Assembly: GCA_013399305.1 (NCBI GenBank)
Contig: VXAI01000021.1
Coordinates: forward strand, 4,031,874 to 4,095,873
Source: Rostratula benghalensis
Lineage: Eukaryota; Chordata; Aves; Charadriiformes; Rostratulidae
Direction of reading: 5' to 3'
Length of the DNA: 64,000 nucleotides
Shown: positions 25,600-36,069 of the stretch, piece after piece
Numbering within the stretch: the first letter of the stretch is position 1
How the letters are laid out: each line of letters begins with the position of its first letter
Notes under the pieces: model-generated
What the model was told of the DNA's origin: nothing
Databases searched by the model: none
What the model saw: the letters and a program-made list of their open reading frames with translations, nothing else
Position numbers and translations under genes: made by a program

Positions 25600-26990
25600 A
25601 CTATATCTACTCACTTTGCTTTCTCAAGAGTGTGGTGTGTCAACCAGGGCATGGTGCAGCACTTTGCATGGTAGTTCATGCAGGGCATGCAGGAAAGGCA
25701 TAGTCAACCTACGAGCTCAAGAGCTCTCTGTTCTAATGGAGGGCACTCATCTCAGAGTTAAAAACAGTGTTTCAATGGAGGAAGCCCCTGAGATGTCTGA
25801 CACTTCGACCCAGATGGAGCTGGTAAGGAAGGAGACTTCAGTACAGGTGGTAGATTATGACAAGTGCTCAGACCCTTCTCCTGGAGAAAAGGTACGTATC
25901 TGCAAAAGATGTGCACAGGCTGATTTGTCACATCAGGTAGCTGAGTTGCAGGAAAGAGTTAAAAGGCTGTGCAGTATTGGAGTGGAGAAGACAGAGAGAG
26001 GTAAGTGATTTCAGCACTATGCTTCTGTGGGACACTACAGAGAATGAGGCTCCGACCCTGGTGACCCACAAAAGCAGGACTCTGCTTCAGTCCCCACCCT
26101 CTAGCATTACAACCAAAAAGACATATGAAGCTTTAACAGCTATGGACCCACATGAGCAAGGTCTGCAAGGAGAAAATGTACCAGCAGCACACAGTGGATG
26201 CCGCAAAAGGAAACGAGTGCTTGTAGTGGGTGACTCTGTTAAGGGTCACTGAGGTGCCCATCTGCCAGCCTGACAGGGAGATACAAGAGGTATACTGCCT
26301 TCTGGGAGCTAACATCCAAAATGTCACCAAGAGGATGCCCTAACTTGTCAAGAGCACAGACCACTATCATTGCTATTCCTTCATGTGGGTGCAAGCCAGA
26401 ACCTGGGTTGAACCAAAGAAGACTACAGAGCCCTGGGGGTGCAAGAAAAAGGCATTAGTGCCCGAGTTATCTTTGCTTCCAATTTACCGGTTACGGGAAA
26501 GGGTGCAGCCAGACACAAACATATAATACAATTCAACTTCTGGCTTCATGACTGGTGCCATTGTGAGGGTTTTGGCTTTTATGACGATGACACACCCATC
26601 AATGACTATTGCCTGCTAGGGAGGAATGGAATCCACCTGTCTAGAAGCAGCATGCTGACCGGCTTGGTGAGGAGGGCTTTAAACTGAAGGGCTAAGGGGC
26701 AGGAGCCAAAGTGGCAACTCTCACACCATTGCAAACAACTGGGGAATAAGCCAGGCTGACCAGAGCAGTGACAGAAGTTCCTTAGCTGCTTCTGAGGATG
26801 TAAGCCAGAAGACCAACCATCTTGAGTATAAGTATGCCAGTGCATGCAGCCTGGGAAACAAACAGGAGGAACCGGAGCTCTGCTCCCAGTCACAATATCA
26901 TAGGAATAACTGAAAATGGTGGGACAACTCCCATGACAGGAAGACTGAGAACCATGGCTATAGGCTGTTTTGTAAAGACAGGCCGGGAAG
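25600..26990 (+). mobile_element. CR1 LINE, sense, 5' part (host of a nested insertion)
   Basis: Plus-strand CR1 comprising ORF1 (from about 25616), the inter-ORF region, and the start of ORF2 (LGNKQEE at about 26848-26868). It continues to the block that ends in aaagacaggccgggaag at 26990. There it is cut by an inverted CR1 and resumes at about 27489. The left limit is approximate; upstream is unique AT-rich DNA. The copy keeps its 5' portion but no RT or 3' end anywhere to the right, which is the reverse of the usual 5' truncation. Confidence 0.88.
25616..26687 (+). pseudogene. CR1 ORF1 remnant with SGNH-esterase-like domain
   Basis: ORF1 of CR1 is thought to bind nucleic acid and carries a C-terminal SGNH/GDSL-like esterase fold of uncertain role. 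The first 130 codons (25616-26008) are open. They contain KVRICKRCAQADL, a cysteine-containing CR1 ORF1 block, followed by a short coiled-coil-like segment (VAELQERVKRL). The frame then shifts by one. RVLVVGDSV at 26214-26240 keeps the Gly-Asp-Ser nucleophile motif (26229-26237). The catalytic D-x-x-H box near the end reads N-G-I-H (26625-26636), losing Asp but keeping His. The ORF closes with LVRRALN and a stop at 26687, the normal CR1 ORF1 ending. Stops at 26250-26252 and between the two boxes show it is not functional. Confidence 0.85.
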
Positions 26991-27600
26991 AATTATAGAA
27001 TGGTTAGAGTTGGGAGAGATCTTAAAGATCATGAAGTTCCCATGCCCCTGCCACAGACAGAGACACCTCCCACTAGACCACATTGCTCAAAGCCCCATCC
27101 AGCCTGGTCTTGAACACCCCCAGGGATGGGGCATCACAACTTCTCTAGGCAACATGTTCCAGTGCCTCACCAGCCTCACAGTAAAGAATTTCTTCCAAAT
27201 ATCTGATATAAAACTCCCCTCTTTCAGTTTAAAACTATTGTCCCTTGTCCTATCACTATACCCCTTGATAAAGAGTCCTTCCCCATCTCTCCTGTAGGCC
27301 CCCTTCAGGTACTGGAAGGCTGTTATAAGGTCTCTCCAGGTCTCCCTGGAGCCTTCTCTTCTCCAGGCTGAACAACTCCAACTCTCTTTGCCTGTCTTCA
27401 TAAGAGAGGCGCTCCACATATTTGATCATTTTTGTGGCCCTCCGCTGGAGCCATTCCAACAGGTTCTTCCTGTGCTGAGGATTCCAGAGGAGGAGGAATG
27501 GCACTCTATGTTAAAGAGAACCTTGAATGTATGCAAGTTGACTATGGCGATTGTGGAATCTGTATTGAATGTTTCTAGGTCAAGATCATTCTTTCTGAGA
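26827..27600 (+). pseudogene. CR1 ORF2 endonuclease N-terminus, split by an insertion
   Basis: On the plus strand, ASACSLGNKQEEPELC (26833-26880) matches the start of the CR1 ORF2 endonuclease. After a frameshift, IIGITEN and then HGYRLFCKDRPGR lead to 26990. The next expected block is found about 500 bases later at 27489: GGGMALYVKENLECM, then VDYGDCGICIECF and a stop. The two halves join with no missing codons, so the intervening sequence is an insertion. The rest of the endonuclease and the whole RT are absent, and the right edge near 27600 is approximate. Confidence 0.85.
26991..27488 (-). mobile_element. CR1 LINE, 5'-truncated, antisense, nested in a sense CR1
   Basis: The plus strand reads the inverted CR1 terminus (aattatagaatggttag), the 3' UTR, and the C-terminal part of ORF2. 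In minus-strand frames the latter is recognisable as SYEDRQRELELFSLEKRRLQ (about 27330-27400) and YLKGAYRRDGEGLF (about 27270-27310). Similarity ends at about 27487 (ccagag), where the sense ORF2 of the surrounding CR1 resumes. No clear target-site duplication is visible, which is common for CR1. The copy shares subfamily variants (ccacagacagagaca, ctcccactagacca) with the long element at 12259-15716. Confidence 0.92.
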
Positions 27601-28869
27601 AAGAGGTCTTGGAATGGATGCACTCATGATAATAAAGCTGTGAAATTAATTTCAAATATGGTCCTGATTTATATTGTTTGAAGCAAACATTTATTATTTT
27701 AATTTACTTTGATGGGCTTTGGACTGAGCTTAAAAGGAAGAAAGAATATACATGAAACCTTAAAATTTTTTTTCAATGGCAAACACAGCTGTTCTCACAT
27801 GATTCAGAGACCTTTCTCATAGTGTGAGGGCAGGGGGAGGGAGGCAGTAATCTAATACACATACAAAGACCACTTATTCTACAAGTGAATGCTAACAGAA
27901 GGATGGGGCAAGGGGAAAGGAGGAGTGGGAAAACGAATAAAGCTGAATATATCATACAAGGAAAAATAATTTTCTTCATTAAAAGTTGAACATAAAGGAA
28001 CTTGCAGCTAGTATTTATGATAGAGAATTTTTTGGTTAAAAAGATTGACATTTTAATAAACTGATCTTAATTAACGCTACTTTGAAATTCTGAGTTGTAC
28101 GCTCCCTATCTCAAAACACTGGAACTAGTGGCTTTTTAAATAATTTGCTGCTTGTGGGTGATCTCTTTTTGAAACAAACCCAGACCCTCCAGTCACAATT
28201 CATTTTTTATTTCAAAAATGATTTTTACTAGCAAATTTTGCTTTGGTTCAAGAGAATTATAAATCATTATTACACAGCCAGACACTTCAAACATTTTGTA
28301 AGAGCTTTGTGCCCAATGAAGCATCAAAGGCAATGCTGAAATTCATGATTACAGCATGGGTGCATGTCCATTCATTAATACATTAAAGTTCAGGACTCTA
28401 ATGTTATTAATAGGATTTCTAGATTGTCGTGCATTTCTCCCTTGGAAAAGGTGGCTCATCCTACCAGACAAAGGAAGAGGATTGTTCTTCATTAATGCCA
28501 ATTTATGGAAACTTTCTTGTAGGCAATTCAGAGCTGCAGAACTTAGACTGAAATGTCTTAGGAGCCTTTTTGCTCTAATTTATCCACCAAAGACAGGTTT
28601 AGCTTTTTTCTTTCCCCCTTCTCTATCCCACATGCTGTATTGTTGCTAATCTGTGTAGGGAAGGAGAGGAAAACAGGCAATTATCAGTAGATACTTTTCT
28701 TGATGTTTTCATTTCTGATGCTAAATCATACTCAGTGATGATGAATATTTAGTTCTCACTGTAATAAGCTCTGGGAGACTTATGACACATGGAACAATAT
28801 ACTTTTGAATGTACTTCAAACAGGAGATAGCTCTTAAAGGCCTTGCTGTGTTCAGATCTCTATTGTATT
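27601..28869. other. Noncoding AT-rich DNA, possible conserved element
   Basis: No gene or repeat is recognised. The part from about 28270 to 28600 is dense in TAAT/ATTA-type words and looks stylistically like a vertebrate conserved noncoding element, but this cannot be shown without comparison to other genomes. Confidence 0.4.
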
Positions 28870-29072
28870 AGACATTACACTAATGCATAAGAGATGGGTC
28901 CTGCCCTTTAGCATTTACAATCTATACAAATGAGACAAAGAACAGAATAAATGAACTGCTGCCCAATTTTTACTGCTGGAGAACTAAGATTTGAAAGATT
29001 AAATGATTTGTATAAATTGTACATTGAATCTGTGCCAGAGCTGGGAAGTGACTCCCTTTCTCCTGAGTTTTC
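28870..29072. mobile_element. Ancient L3/CR1-like or MIR-like repeat fragment
   Basis: The order of words fits the old amniote repeat tail I remember: gagatgggtcctgccctttag, catttacaatctata, then a region like 'gaggctcagagaggttaaatgacttg', then 'gtgccagagctgggaa' and 'ctcctgagtt'. The copy is heavily diverged with no indel-free core, consistent with great age. The exact family (L3, MIR or a related LINE tail) is uncertain. Confidence 0.55.
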
Positions 29073-30048
29073 ATGTAGTTATTTCTTTCTTATCACAATA
29101 AATGTCTGTAAATGTGAAATGAAAGGATTGATATGCACCAAAATTCAAAGCAAAGCACACTACTACTTTATTTTGAGGTTTTGATGACATTTGGCATTTG
29201 AGTAGATGTAAAAAAAGAAGCACTAATTTTGTGCTAACATAAAACTGTTGTTATCAGTGGCTTTCCTGGGGAGCTGGGCAGTTTTTGAAACTTAGGAAGT
29301 GCTCTCTCAACAGAATTAATTGTTCTGTTCTCCTTTTGCAGTACTGCTTAGTGGGTGTAGGTGTTTTTAAAAACTAACTTCTACCTACTAGCAGAAACTC
29401 CCCTCCTCCTAAGCAAAGGAATTTTTTTAATTAAGTCTCAGTTAATTACTTTGTTTCATTTTTTCTTTCGTGCTCCTGATTAACATTCAAAAAGGTATTT
29501 CCAAATGATTATTTTTAGTGTTATTTTCCTGATAATCCTGTTGCAGCACTACTTCTATCTCACTGGAAAGAGAACTTCAGCCCAAAAGATCAACCATCAG
29601 TATCCATTGCAACTCTGTCCTGCATACAGAGCAAACATTGTACATATAACTTTATCCTAGATTTCTTAACAGGTATGTGAATAGGAAAGATATAGTATGG
29701 TGGAAGAAAATGTTATATGACTTTGTGATATAGGTAACCGTGATGATTATGTTCATCACGGTTCTCAGCCTGCCCTCCCTGCTGTGGAGATGTCTAGTGC
29801 TGGCCTGGAAGATGGTATATCTGTGTTGGTGCAGCCCTATGTCAAAATGCCTTGCTGAGGAGATCGCTGTCAGGAAAATGGCTGTGGTAGCTAAGGCACT
29901 GTCCTGTGCTAACATGACTACTTGGGTTCAGAGTTTAGGAAGAGAGTCTCAGGTCAAATCTATCTCTGTGTCTTGATAGGCCCTCTTCATATCAGCTGAG
30001 TATTGAACGCAAAACTTCCCTGTTGTGGTCAGTCGCTTAGCAACAGGG
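29073..30048. other. Noncoding DNA with a small hairpin
   Basis: No gene seen. An 11-bp stem-loop is at 29736-29763. The short open frames at 29652-29915 (minus) and 29740-29976 (plus) overlap each other and show no motifs. Confidence 0.5.
29736..29763. repeat. Perfect 11-bp stem-loop
   Basis: aaccgtgatga (29736-29746) and tcatcacggtt (29753-29763) are exact reverse complements around a 6-base loop. Confidence 0.85.
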
Positions 30049-30242
30049 TTTAGGAAGAAATTCTTTCCTGTGAGGGTGGTGAGACACTGGAAGAGGTTGC
30101 CCAGGGAAGTTGTGGATGCCCCAACCGTGGACGTGTACAAGACCAAGCTGGATGGGTCTCTGAGCAACATGGTCTAGTGGCAGTGGGGTGTGAACTTTAT
30201 GATCTTTAAGGTCCCTTCCAACTCATAACTATTCTATGACTC
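30049..30242 (+). mobile_element. CR1 LINE 3' end, sense, 5'-truncated
   Basis: Typical sense CR1 3' end. The block 'gtgagacactggaagaggtt' is followed by 'gttgtggatgcccc', 'ctggatgggtctctgagcaa' and 'atctttaaggtcccttcca'. It ends in attctatgactc, one terminal octamer plus a partial one. The C-terminal codons of ORF2 fall in the first 100 bases. Part of the 3' UTR between 'ctagtggcag' and 'tgaactttatgat' is shorter than usual. Confidence 0.93.
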
Positions 30243-30761
30243 TTTTCCAGGAGAAATGGCAGAGGTTGGAAAGAGTTGGTACCTGAAACCAATGTGTTGG
30301 AGCAAATGTTGAGTATGATCAATAATTCTGAGGTCAAAAGGGCTTTAGCAGACACAAAGCTGGCTGATGTTCTTTTTAGTAAGAAGAAAGCTCAGGAGCT
30401 CTCTCTGTTTAACCTGGGGTTATTTCTCTCCACGTTCAACTGGAGCAATAGACTATGGGGAGGGACATTGATATTTACAGAATTGCTTTCTTAAGCTGTC
30501 TACATAAGCAATAGGGATTTCATATCAGCATTTCAGTGGCCTTGAAATAGTGTCTTCATGCTACAAACAAGGGACTGACTCTCCATTGGTTTATAACTTG
30601 TGTGGAATTTATACTTTTGCAAAGAGATGACAGAATAAGATGTTGCTCACTGATTGTGTTTTAAGACTATTTAAAATAATTTTTCATACATACAAAAGAT
30701 AGCACACCAGGGCCTCAACTGTGGGTTACAAGTTCTCTATTTAAATTGAATAACAAAGCCT
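30243..30761. other. Noncoding DNA between two opposed CR1 ends
   Basis: No feature recognised. A 72-codon plus-strand frame at 30276-30494 has no family resemblance. Confidence 0.5.
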
Positions 30762-31155
30762 ATAGAATCATAGAATCATCTCAGTTGGAAGGGTCCTTTA
30801 AGATCTAGATGATCCAGACTGATGTCCAATCATCAACTTAACTCTGACAAAATAGTTACTAAACCATGTACCCGACCACTTTAACCTGTCTTTTGAATAC
30901 CTCCAGGGATGGTGTCTCAACCACTTCCCTGTGCAGCCCATTTCAATACTTGATAACCCATGTAAAAATTCTTCCTAATATCCAGTCTGAGCCTCCCCTG
31001 GTGCAATTTTAGGCTATTTCCTCTTGTCCTATCACCTGTGACTTGCGAGGAGAGACCAATCCCCTCCTTTCAGGTAGTTGTAGACAGTGGTAAGGTCTCC
31101 CCTTAGACTTCTCTTCTCTAGGTTGAACAACCCCAACTCCCTCAACCTGTGGAAC
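30762..31155 (-). mobile_element. CR1 LINE 3' part, antisense, 5'-truncated
   Basis: Begins with two inverted terminal octamers (tagaatcatagaatca) and 'ttggaagggtcctttaagat'. It then follows the inverted 3' UTR ('cctccagggatggtgtctca') and the ORF2 C-terminal coding region ('cttctcttctctaggttgaa'). Similarity ends near 31155. It is more diverged than the copies at 12 and 27 kb and lacks their shared 3' UTR variants, so it belongs to a different subfamily. Confidence 0.92.
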
Positions 31156-31656
31156 AAGGTTCTTGATTTGGTGAGATAATTCTTCAATTTTTTTTTCCTA
31201 TCCAATTTACAGTGCTAGTCAAAAACCATTTGGAAATGGATCACCTAAAATACATCATATCTTTTCAGATAGCTTTATTTCTAATCTCTGCAACTCAGAA
31301 CAGTAGTTATTGGAAATAGTTCAAATCTTGGAATAGGTAGTTTTAAGTCTAGTGTCTACATTCAAGGTGGTTTCAAATCTCAAGCAAATACATAGAAAGG
31401 AGGAAGGAATGTCATAATTACAAAAGAAGTCTAATGTAGAACGTGAACGTTATCTCACTGTGCTGACTTGGTTCCTTAAAGTAAAATGAATTGGTATTAT
31501 ATTTTTTGCCTTCAAATACTGTTTATTGTGCTGTACATCTGGTGTTTTGTCCTTCCTTTGATATTATTTCTGGGGTTAATGTCAGTTGTATTAAACTGAT
31601 GCATCAAAATATGCTATACTTCAAAATGTCATTATCTTCTACATGGGTATGGTTGT
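31156..31656. other. Noncoding AT-rich DNA, no gene seen
   Basis: Nothing recognised on either strand. Confidence 0.5.
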
Positions 31657-31699
31657 ACTTGATCTCAGAGGTCCTGTCCAAGATTCTGTGATTCTGTGA
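31657..31699 (+). mobile_element. Short CR1-like 3' tail, sense
   Basis: The words 'cttgatctcagaggtcctgt' and 'ccaagattctgtgattctgtg' fit the last 40 bases of a CR1-Y-like element with its terminal octamer repeat. Only the tail is recognisable; upstream body, if any, has decayed. Confidence 0.65.
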
Positions 31700-31734
31700 A
31701 ATTTTTATAGCTTTGCCAGAAATTTCTGCTGTCA

Positions 31735-31960
31735 CCCTCAGTAGATCATTCAGCTTCTTAATGTATCAGTTCCTTTCTGTTAAATAAGAATATGTTCTGA
31801 ATTTTACAGTGTTGTTGTGGAGATGAATATGATAGAAAAGGAATGTCAAGATTCTGAGGATCATGCAAGTACTTTACACAGGAGTTAGGGCTGTCCTGAG
31901 GGTTATCACCATTGTCTTGTATCTTATTTTCTACATAGGTAACTAAAGGCAAAATGAGGT
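31735..31960. mobile_element. Ancient MIR/L2/L3-like repeat fragment
   Basis: The order 'tatcagttcctttctgtt', 'aaataagaat', 'gtgttgttgtggagatgaat' resembles the widely shared amniote repeat segment that reads cagtttcctcatctgtaaa, then gggttgttgtgaggat. Diverged; family and ends are approximate. Confidence 0.45.
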
Positions 31961-33249
31961 TCTATTAAATGTCACGTGTATTTAATCTGTAGTACAATCA
32001 ATGGAGCATATCTTGACCTTGGCCCAGTATCTTTATCTTTCCAGGGTCTCTTTCCAATTGCAGAAGCACAGCTGACTCTTTTGTTTACTTGTTTGGGCTT
32101 TTTTGTTTTGTTTTGGTTTGATTTTTTTCCTGAAAAAATATCATATTTAAACACACAAAAAATATGTTTATTAGAGGCAAATAGTACAGTAACTATGTTT
32201 AAAAAAGAAATGCACAAAATCACGGTGAACAAATCTTGGGGGCTTTTTCTTGATGCCAGCCATGAAAGCTGAAAAAGTATTCATTATGAACGATCAGTTC
32301 TGTCAAGATCAAGGATAGATTCCTGGAGTGAGCAGCACAAAAGGCAAACTGAAAGCATCTCCTTCTCTGTTACAGATATTCCTATATATACATATGTATA
32401 TGTTGTATGTTTGTGCATATGCATGTGCAGGTTTATACACATTCTATATAAAACAGTAGCACTATCATCTTCTATTGAAAATGTTCAGAAAAGTGTGCTT
32501 TTTGAAATGTGAATATCAAAAAGAATTCTTTCCTCCATTGTGGGATTCCCAGAATAAAGCAACTGTAGGGATAATTTGACCAACCCCTCAAGTTAGTGCC
32601 TATTTGAACAGGCAGCCTTTAATCTCCACTAAATGTACTAAGCCTTTGGTTATTATTCAGATTCTATTTCTCAAATATGTGAATAAGAAACACGTGAGGG
32701 ATGTGTGTGTTATGGAGGGGCTGAAAAATATCTCTCTTGGACACACACCAGCCAAGAAATTCAGTGTGTTATCACTAAGGTGTGCTTGGAAACAACTCCG
32801 GAATTAGTGGTCAGAGTCACCAAATAATAAGTACTTGGTCTGAGGGCATTTGATTTCATACAGTTGTAACCACACAGTCTATAACCTTTATTCCAAGACC
32901 TAGCAATACAGGAATTTAGCATGAGACCAGGCAGTAGTTTCTAGTTAACACACAGGCTTTGCCTTTGACATTAGCAAAGTCAAAGGAAAGGATAGGATAA
33001 AGGGTCCTGCTTTAGAGACATGACAGGTAGGATTCATGGAGCAAGAGAGGCAAGAGGCTAATGGCGGAAATGTGAGGTTGGGTATGTAGTGTTAAGGAGC
33101 TTAGAGTTCTGTAGTAGCAAGACAGTCAAGGGACATAATTTATAGATCCTCAAGGTATGAAGCTGCTAAATTCACTTTCTTTAAGAGTAATTTAGGTCTT
33201 TATCTCTTTACTTACTAGGAACCTGCGATTGCCTGCAAGAATGGTTTTG
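31961..33249. other. Noncoding AT-rich DNA, no gene seen
   Basis: No exon or RNA gene recognised. A 16-bp palindrome, atatacat followed by atgtatat, lies at 32386-32401 in a TA/TG-rich patch. Confidence 0.5.
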
Positions 33250-33470
33250 CCACTTGCTTTATCTCTGTTTTCAAGAAACTTAATTCCTCTGTGCTCTGTT
33301 TCCCTATCTATACTTTGGAAGATGCATGCATTGAGTAAATTTGGGTCCTGCTATTAGTTATGCTGTCAAGTTAGTGAACGGGTTCCAGTGCGGTGTTCTG
33401 GATATTTTGATTTGGTGTGTAAGGTGTAATAAGCGCTAATTGAATAAATTTTATAAAAATGCAATGTTCT
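33250..33470. mobile_element. Possible ancient L3/MIR-like repeat fragment
   Basis: The segment 'cctctgtgctctgtttccct' with 'atctatac' resembles the old repeat word cctcagtttccccatctgtaa. At its far end 'aataagcgctaattgaataa' resembles the aagtgctatataa end of such elements. Weak and heavily diverged. Confidence 0.35.
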
Positions 33471-36014
33471 GTTTTTCTTAGTATCCAAACTGCTCCTACT
33501 CCCCCTTATCCACTCCTTAGGTTATGTAGAAAGTGTAGTTCCTTGATAGGCTTGCTTTAGTGTCAAAACAGACTTAAATACATGCCCTGGCGTTGCAGCC
33601 TTCTGCCCTCTTACACGTCTATGCATCTCTGTGTGAACATTCTCTAAGATGGATTGGTGAACTCTCCTCAGTTAAAGAACAAAGCCAATTGTCCCACCTC
33701 CAGCTCTATCCAGCTACTTTAAGTCAGATCTTTCCTGTGAAGTATTTTACTGAGCAGTTGTAATGGTACCATGGATAAGGTGATGTCTGGTAACTGAGGG
33801 TGATGGAGGAGGGGTTAAAGCATATGTTTTCATTTGTTTTTTGTCAGCTCTGAAACAAATGTCATACAGAACTATTTACTTAGTGCCATGTAGGCAGTAT
33901 GATCTCCCTATAGAATGTATTTTAGTGCCAGACTAGCTCCAGATGTTTTTGTTAATGAGAGTAGTGTTTAAAAGAGGGAAGACTGATTTCTGTGCCTTAC
34001 TTAGATACTTTCACATGGGCTACAAAATGGTTGCACAGCAATGTCATCCTTATCCAAGCTACAAAAAAAGTTGGTCTCCCATTAAGTGTTACAGAGTGTC
34101 ATGCCCCTGAATTTTCATAAGATTAAAAAGGTAGCAACAACTTTGATTTTAAAATGAGGAAAATATTTGGGATGAGCAGACCAATTCTTTACCTTACGTT
34201 TTTCAGCTTATGTTGTTTGCCTTATGACATGTTGTATAGTATGTGTTTCATTTTCTCACTTTCTAGGCTACTTGATGTTACTCAATGCAATAATGCATCG
34301 CCATTTGTTCATATTCAGAGTTCAGCTGTTTCAGTCCAAGTCAAAATGGGACATCTCTTTCACTAAGCCAAGTTGAAGTTTCATATAGGAGAACAGAATT
34401 CTCGGTAACTTTGTGCTGGTGATCACAAATGTTTAGCAGGTTGTGTAGAACCACAAGCTTCTCAGAACTGTCACTTGTATTATAACTTTCAGTTGAGAAA
34501 CTACTGCTTGAAAAGGATAAAGAGATGAGAGCAGCATGGAGGAGTTTGTCTTGCTACTGTCCACACACTATACATTCTGTGGTTTAAACAGGATTTCAAG
34601 ATACTGTACATTTTTAAAATATTAATTGTTATGAATAAACATATTTTTACACAACTATGTAAGTATGTTAAGAATATATTTCTAGAAAAAAAGTCACTAA
34701 ACATTAACATCTGTGTTTCAGAAACAGTGAAACTGTGATCAATTGGTTAAACACTGATCTGAGCTAATAAAAATGTAATGGGAAGTAAGAGTTTTTAAAA
34801 AATATCCTGAGTGAAGAGTGGACAAAATGTTAAAAAAAAAGAAAGAGTAGTAAATGTTATGGTTAGCTGATGTTTATTATCATGGGTTCCCAAGACAGTC
34901 TCTCCACTCTGGTCTAATCTCGTGGGGTTCTTTTTTGATTGCACCCTAGCAGACACAGAAGTATCCATGCTCTGTTCTGCAGCTGGGTGCAGGGATTAGA
35001 TTACTTCCTGCATGTATCCATGTGTGTTTCTTCTAATGAAAAACCTGAAATCAGTGTAGTAATCCCTTTCCTTTCTCTACTCGTGTACTGCATCATGTGA
35101 CACAACTATTATCTCGACTTAGCAGGAGCAATCATGTCAGTTAAGGAGAGGGAAAGGGAAGTTCTCACGATTTACTGGAGGGGAGGGGTATGCACTGAAT
35201 TCCTAATCTGGGGCAGAAATCCTTTCTGGTGAAAAAGCTTGAGTGCTGCAGCCAACTTTGTCTCGCTTTTTCCTTTATCTGCTAAAATGTTAGATGCAAT
35301 CTGAATGAGACTATCCTTCCTGACTACAACACTTCCTTAGCCTTGAGGCTGTTGTGTCCAGTTTCTTGTTCCAAAATAATTTTTGGGACTTTTGTGCATA
35401 CTTGTGGGAGATTGGTTTGATTTAAACATTGTCAGTTAGTGGCTGTAGAAATAAAATACACTACTCAGCACAGCGTGAGCTTAAATCAAAATTTGGGATC
35501 GTTGAGTGAAGTAGGTCATGGTAAAAAAAGTGACAACGATTGTGTAATCTACCATCTCCTGTGCCTGCCTCATTTGCTGTAGACCACTGCTGAATGTGTT
35601 AATTTTTATTCTGTTCTGGTAGTCTCTCATATCTGTTCATAAACCTCAAAGCCTTGAATATATTGGCTAATTTTTCTCAAGATACTGCTGGCTATGCTTG
35701 TGCTCTGGGACTGGGACTCGGAATACAATGTAATGCACACTTACCCCATACAACTGCATTCTCATTGCAAAGGATATTTGGCGCAGTGGCATGGAGAAAG
35801 TTACACTGTGTTCTGGTAGGTCCATTGGAACAAAATATTTTCTGGACAATTGGGAAGACTAGGCTTGAACACAGATGCAGGCACGTGTCCCCGTGGCCTC
35901 ACCTTGCAAACAGAAACACTACTGTTCATCTAGTCCCATTAATTGCTGTGGATGCCAACTTACAGTTGAAAATTTGACATTATGTTTCTGTTTATTTGTG
36001 TAAAATACACAAAT
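33471..36014. other. Noncoding AT-rich DNA, no gene seen
   Basis: No feature recognised except a 9-bp stem-loop at its right edge (35994-36014). The 107-codon plus-strand frame at 35654-35977 has no motif and overlaps a minus-strand frame of similar quality. Confidence 0.5.
35994..36014. repeat. 9-bp stem-loop next to a CR1 tail
   Basis: atttgtgta and tacacaaat are exact reverse complements around aaa. It lies directly upstream of a CR1 3' tail. Confidence 0.85.
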
Positions 36015-36069
36015 TGGAACTTGATGATTTTTAAGGTCCCTTCCAAATCTAACCATATTGTGATTCTAC
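36015..36069 (+). mobile_element. Short CR1 3' tail, sense
   Basis: 'ggaacttgatgatttttaag' followed by 'gtcccttccaaatctaacca' and 'ttgtgattctac' is the end of a CR1 3' UTR with a degraded terminal octamer. About 55 bases, an extreme 5' truncation. Confidence 0.85.

Noticed and set aside
25600..27600. Twin-priming inversion as the explanation of the opposed CR1 pieces
   Set aside because: In twin priming the inverted segment lies on the 5' side of the 3' segment. Here the antisense 3' end abuts the sense fragment, and the sense frame resumes beyond it, so nested insertion fits better.
35654..35977. 107-codon plus-strand frame as a possible exon
   Set aside because: No family resemblance and no convincing splice sites at its limits; length is compatible with chance.
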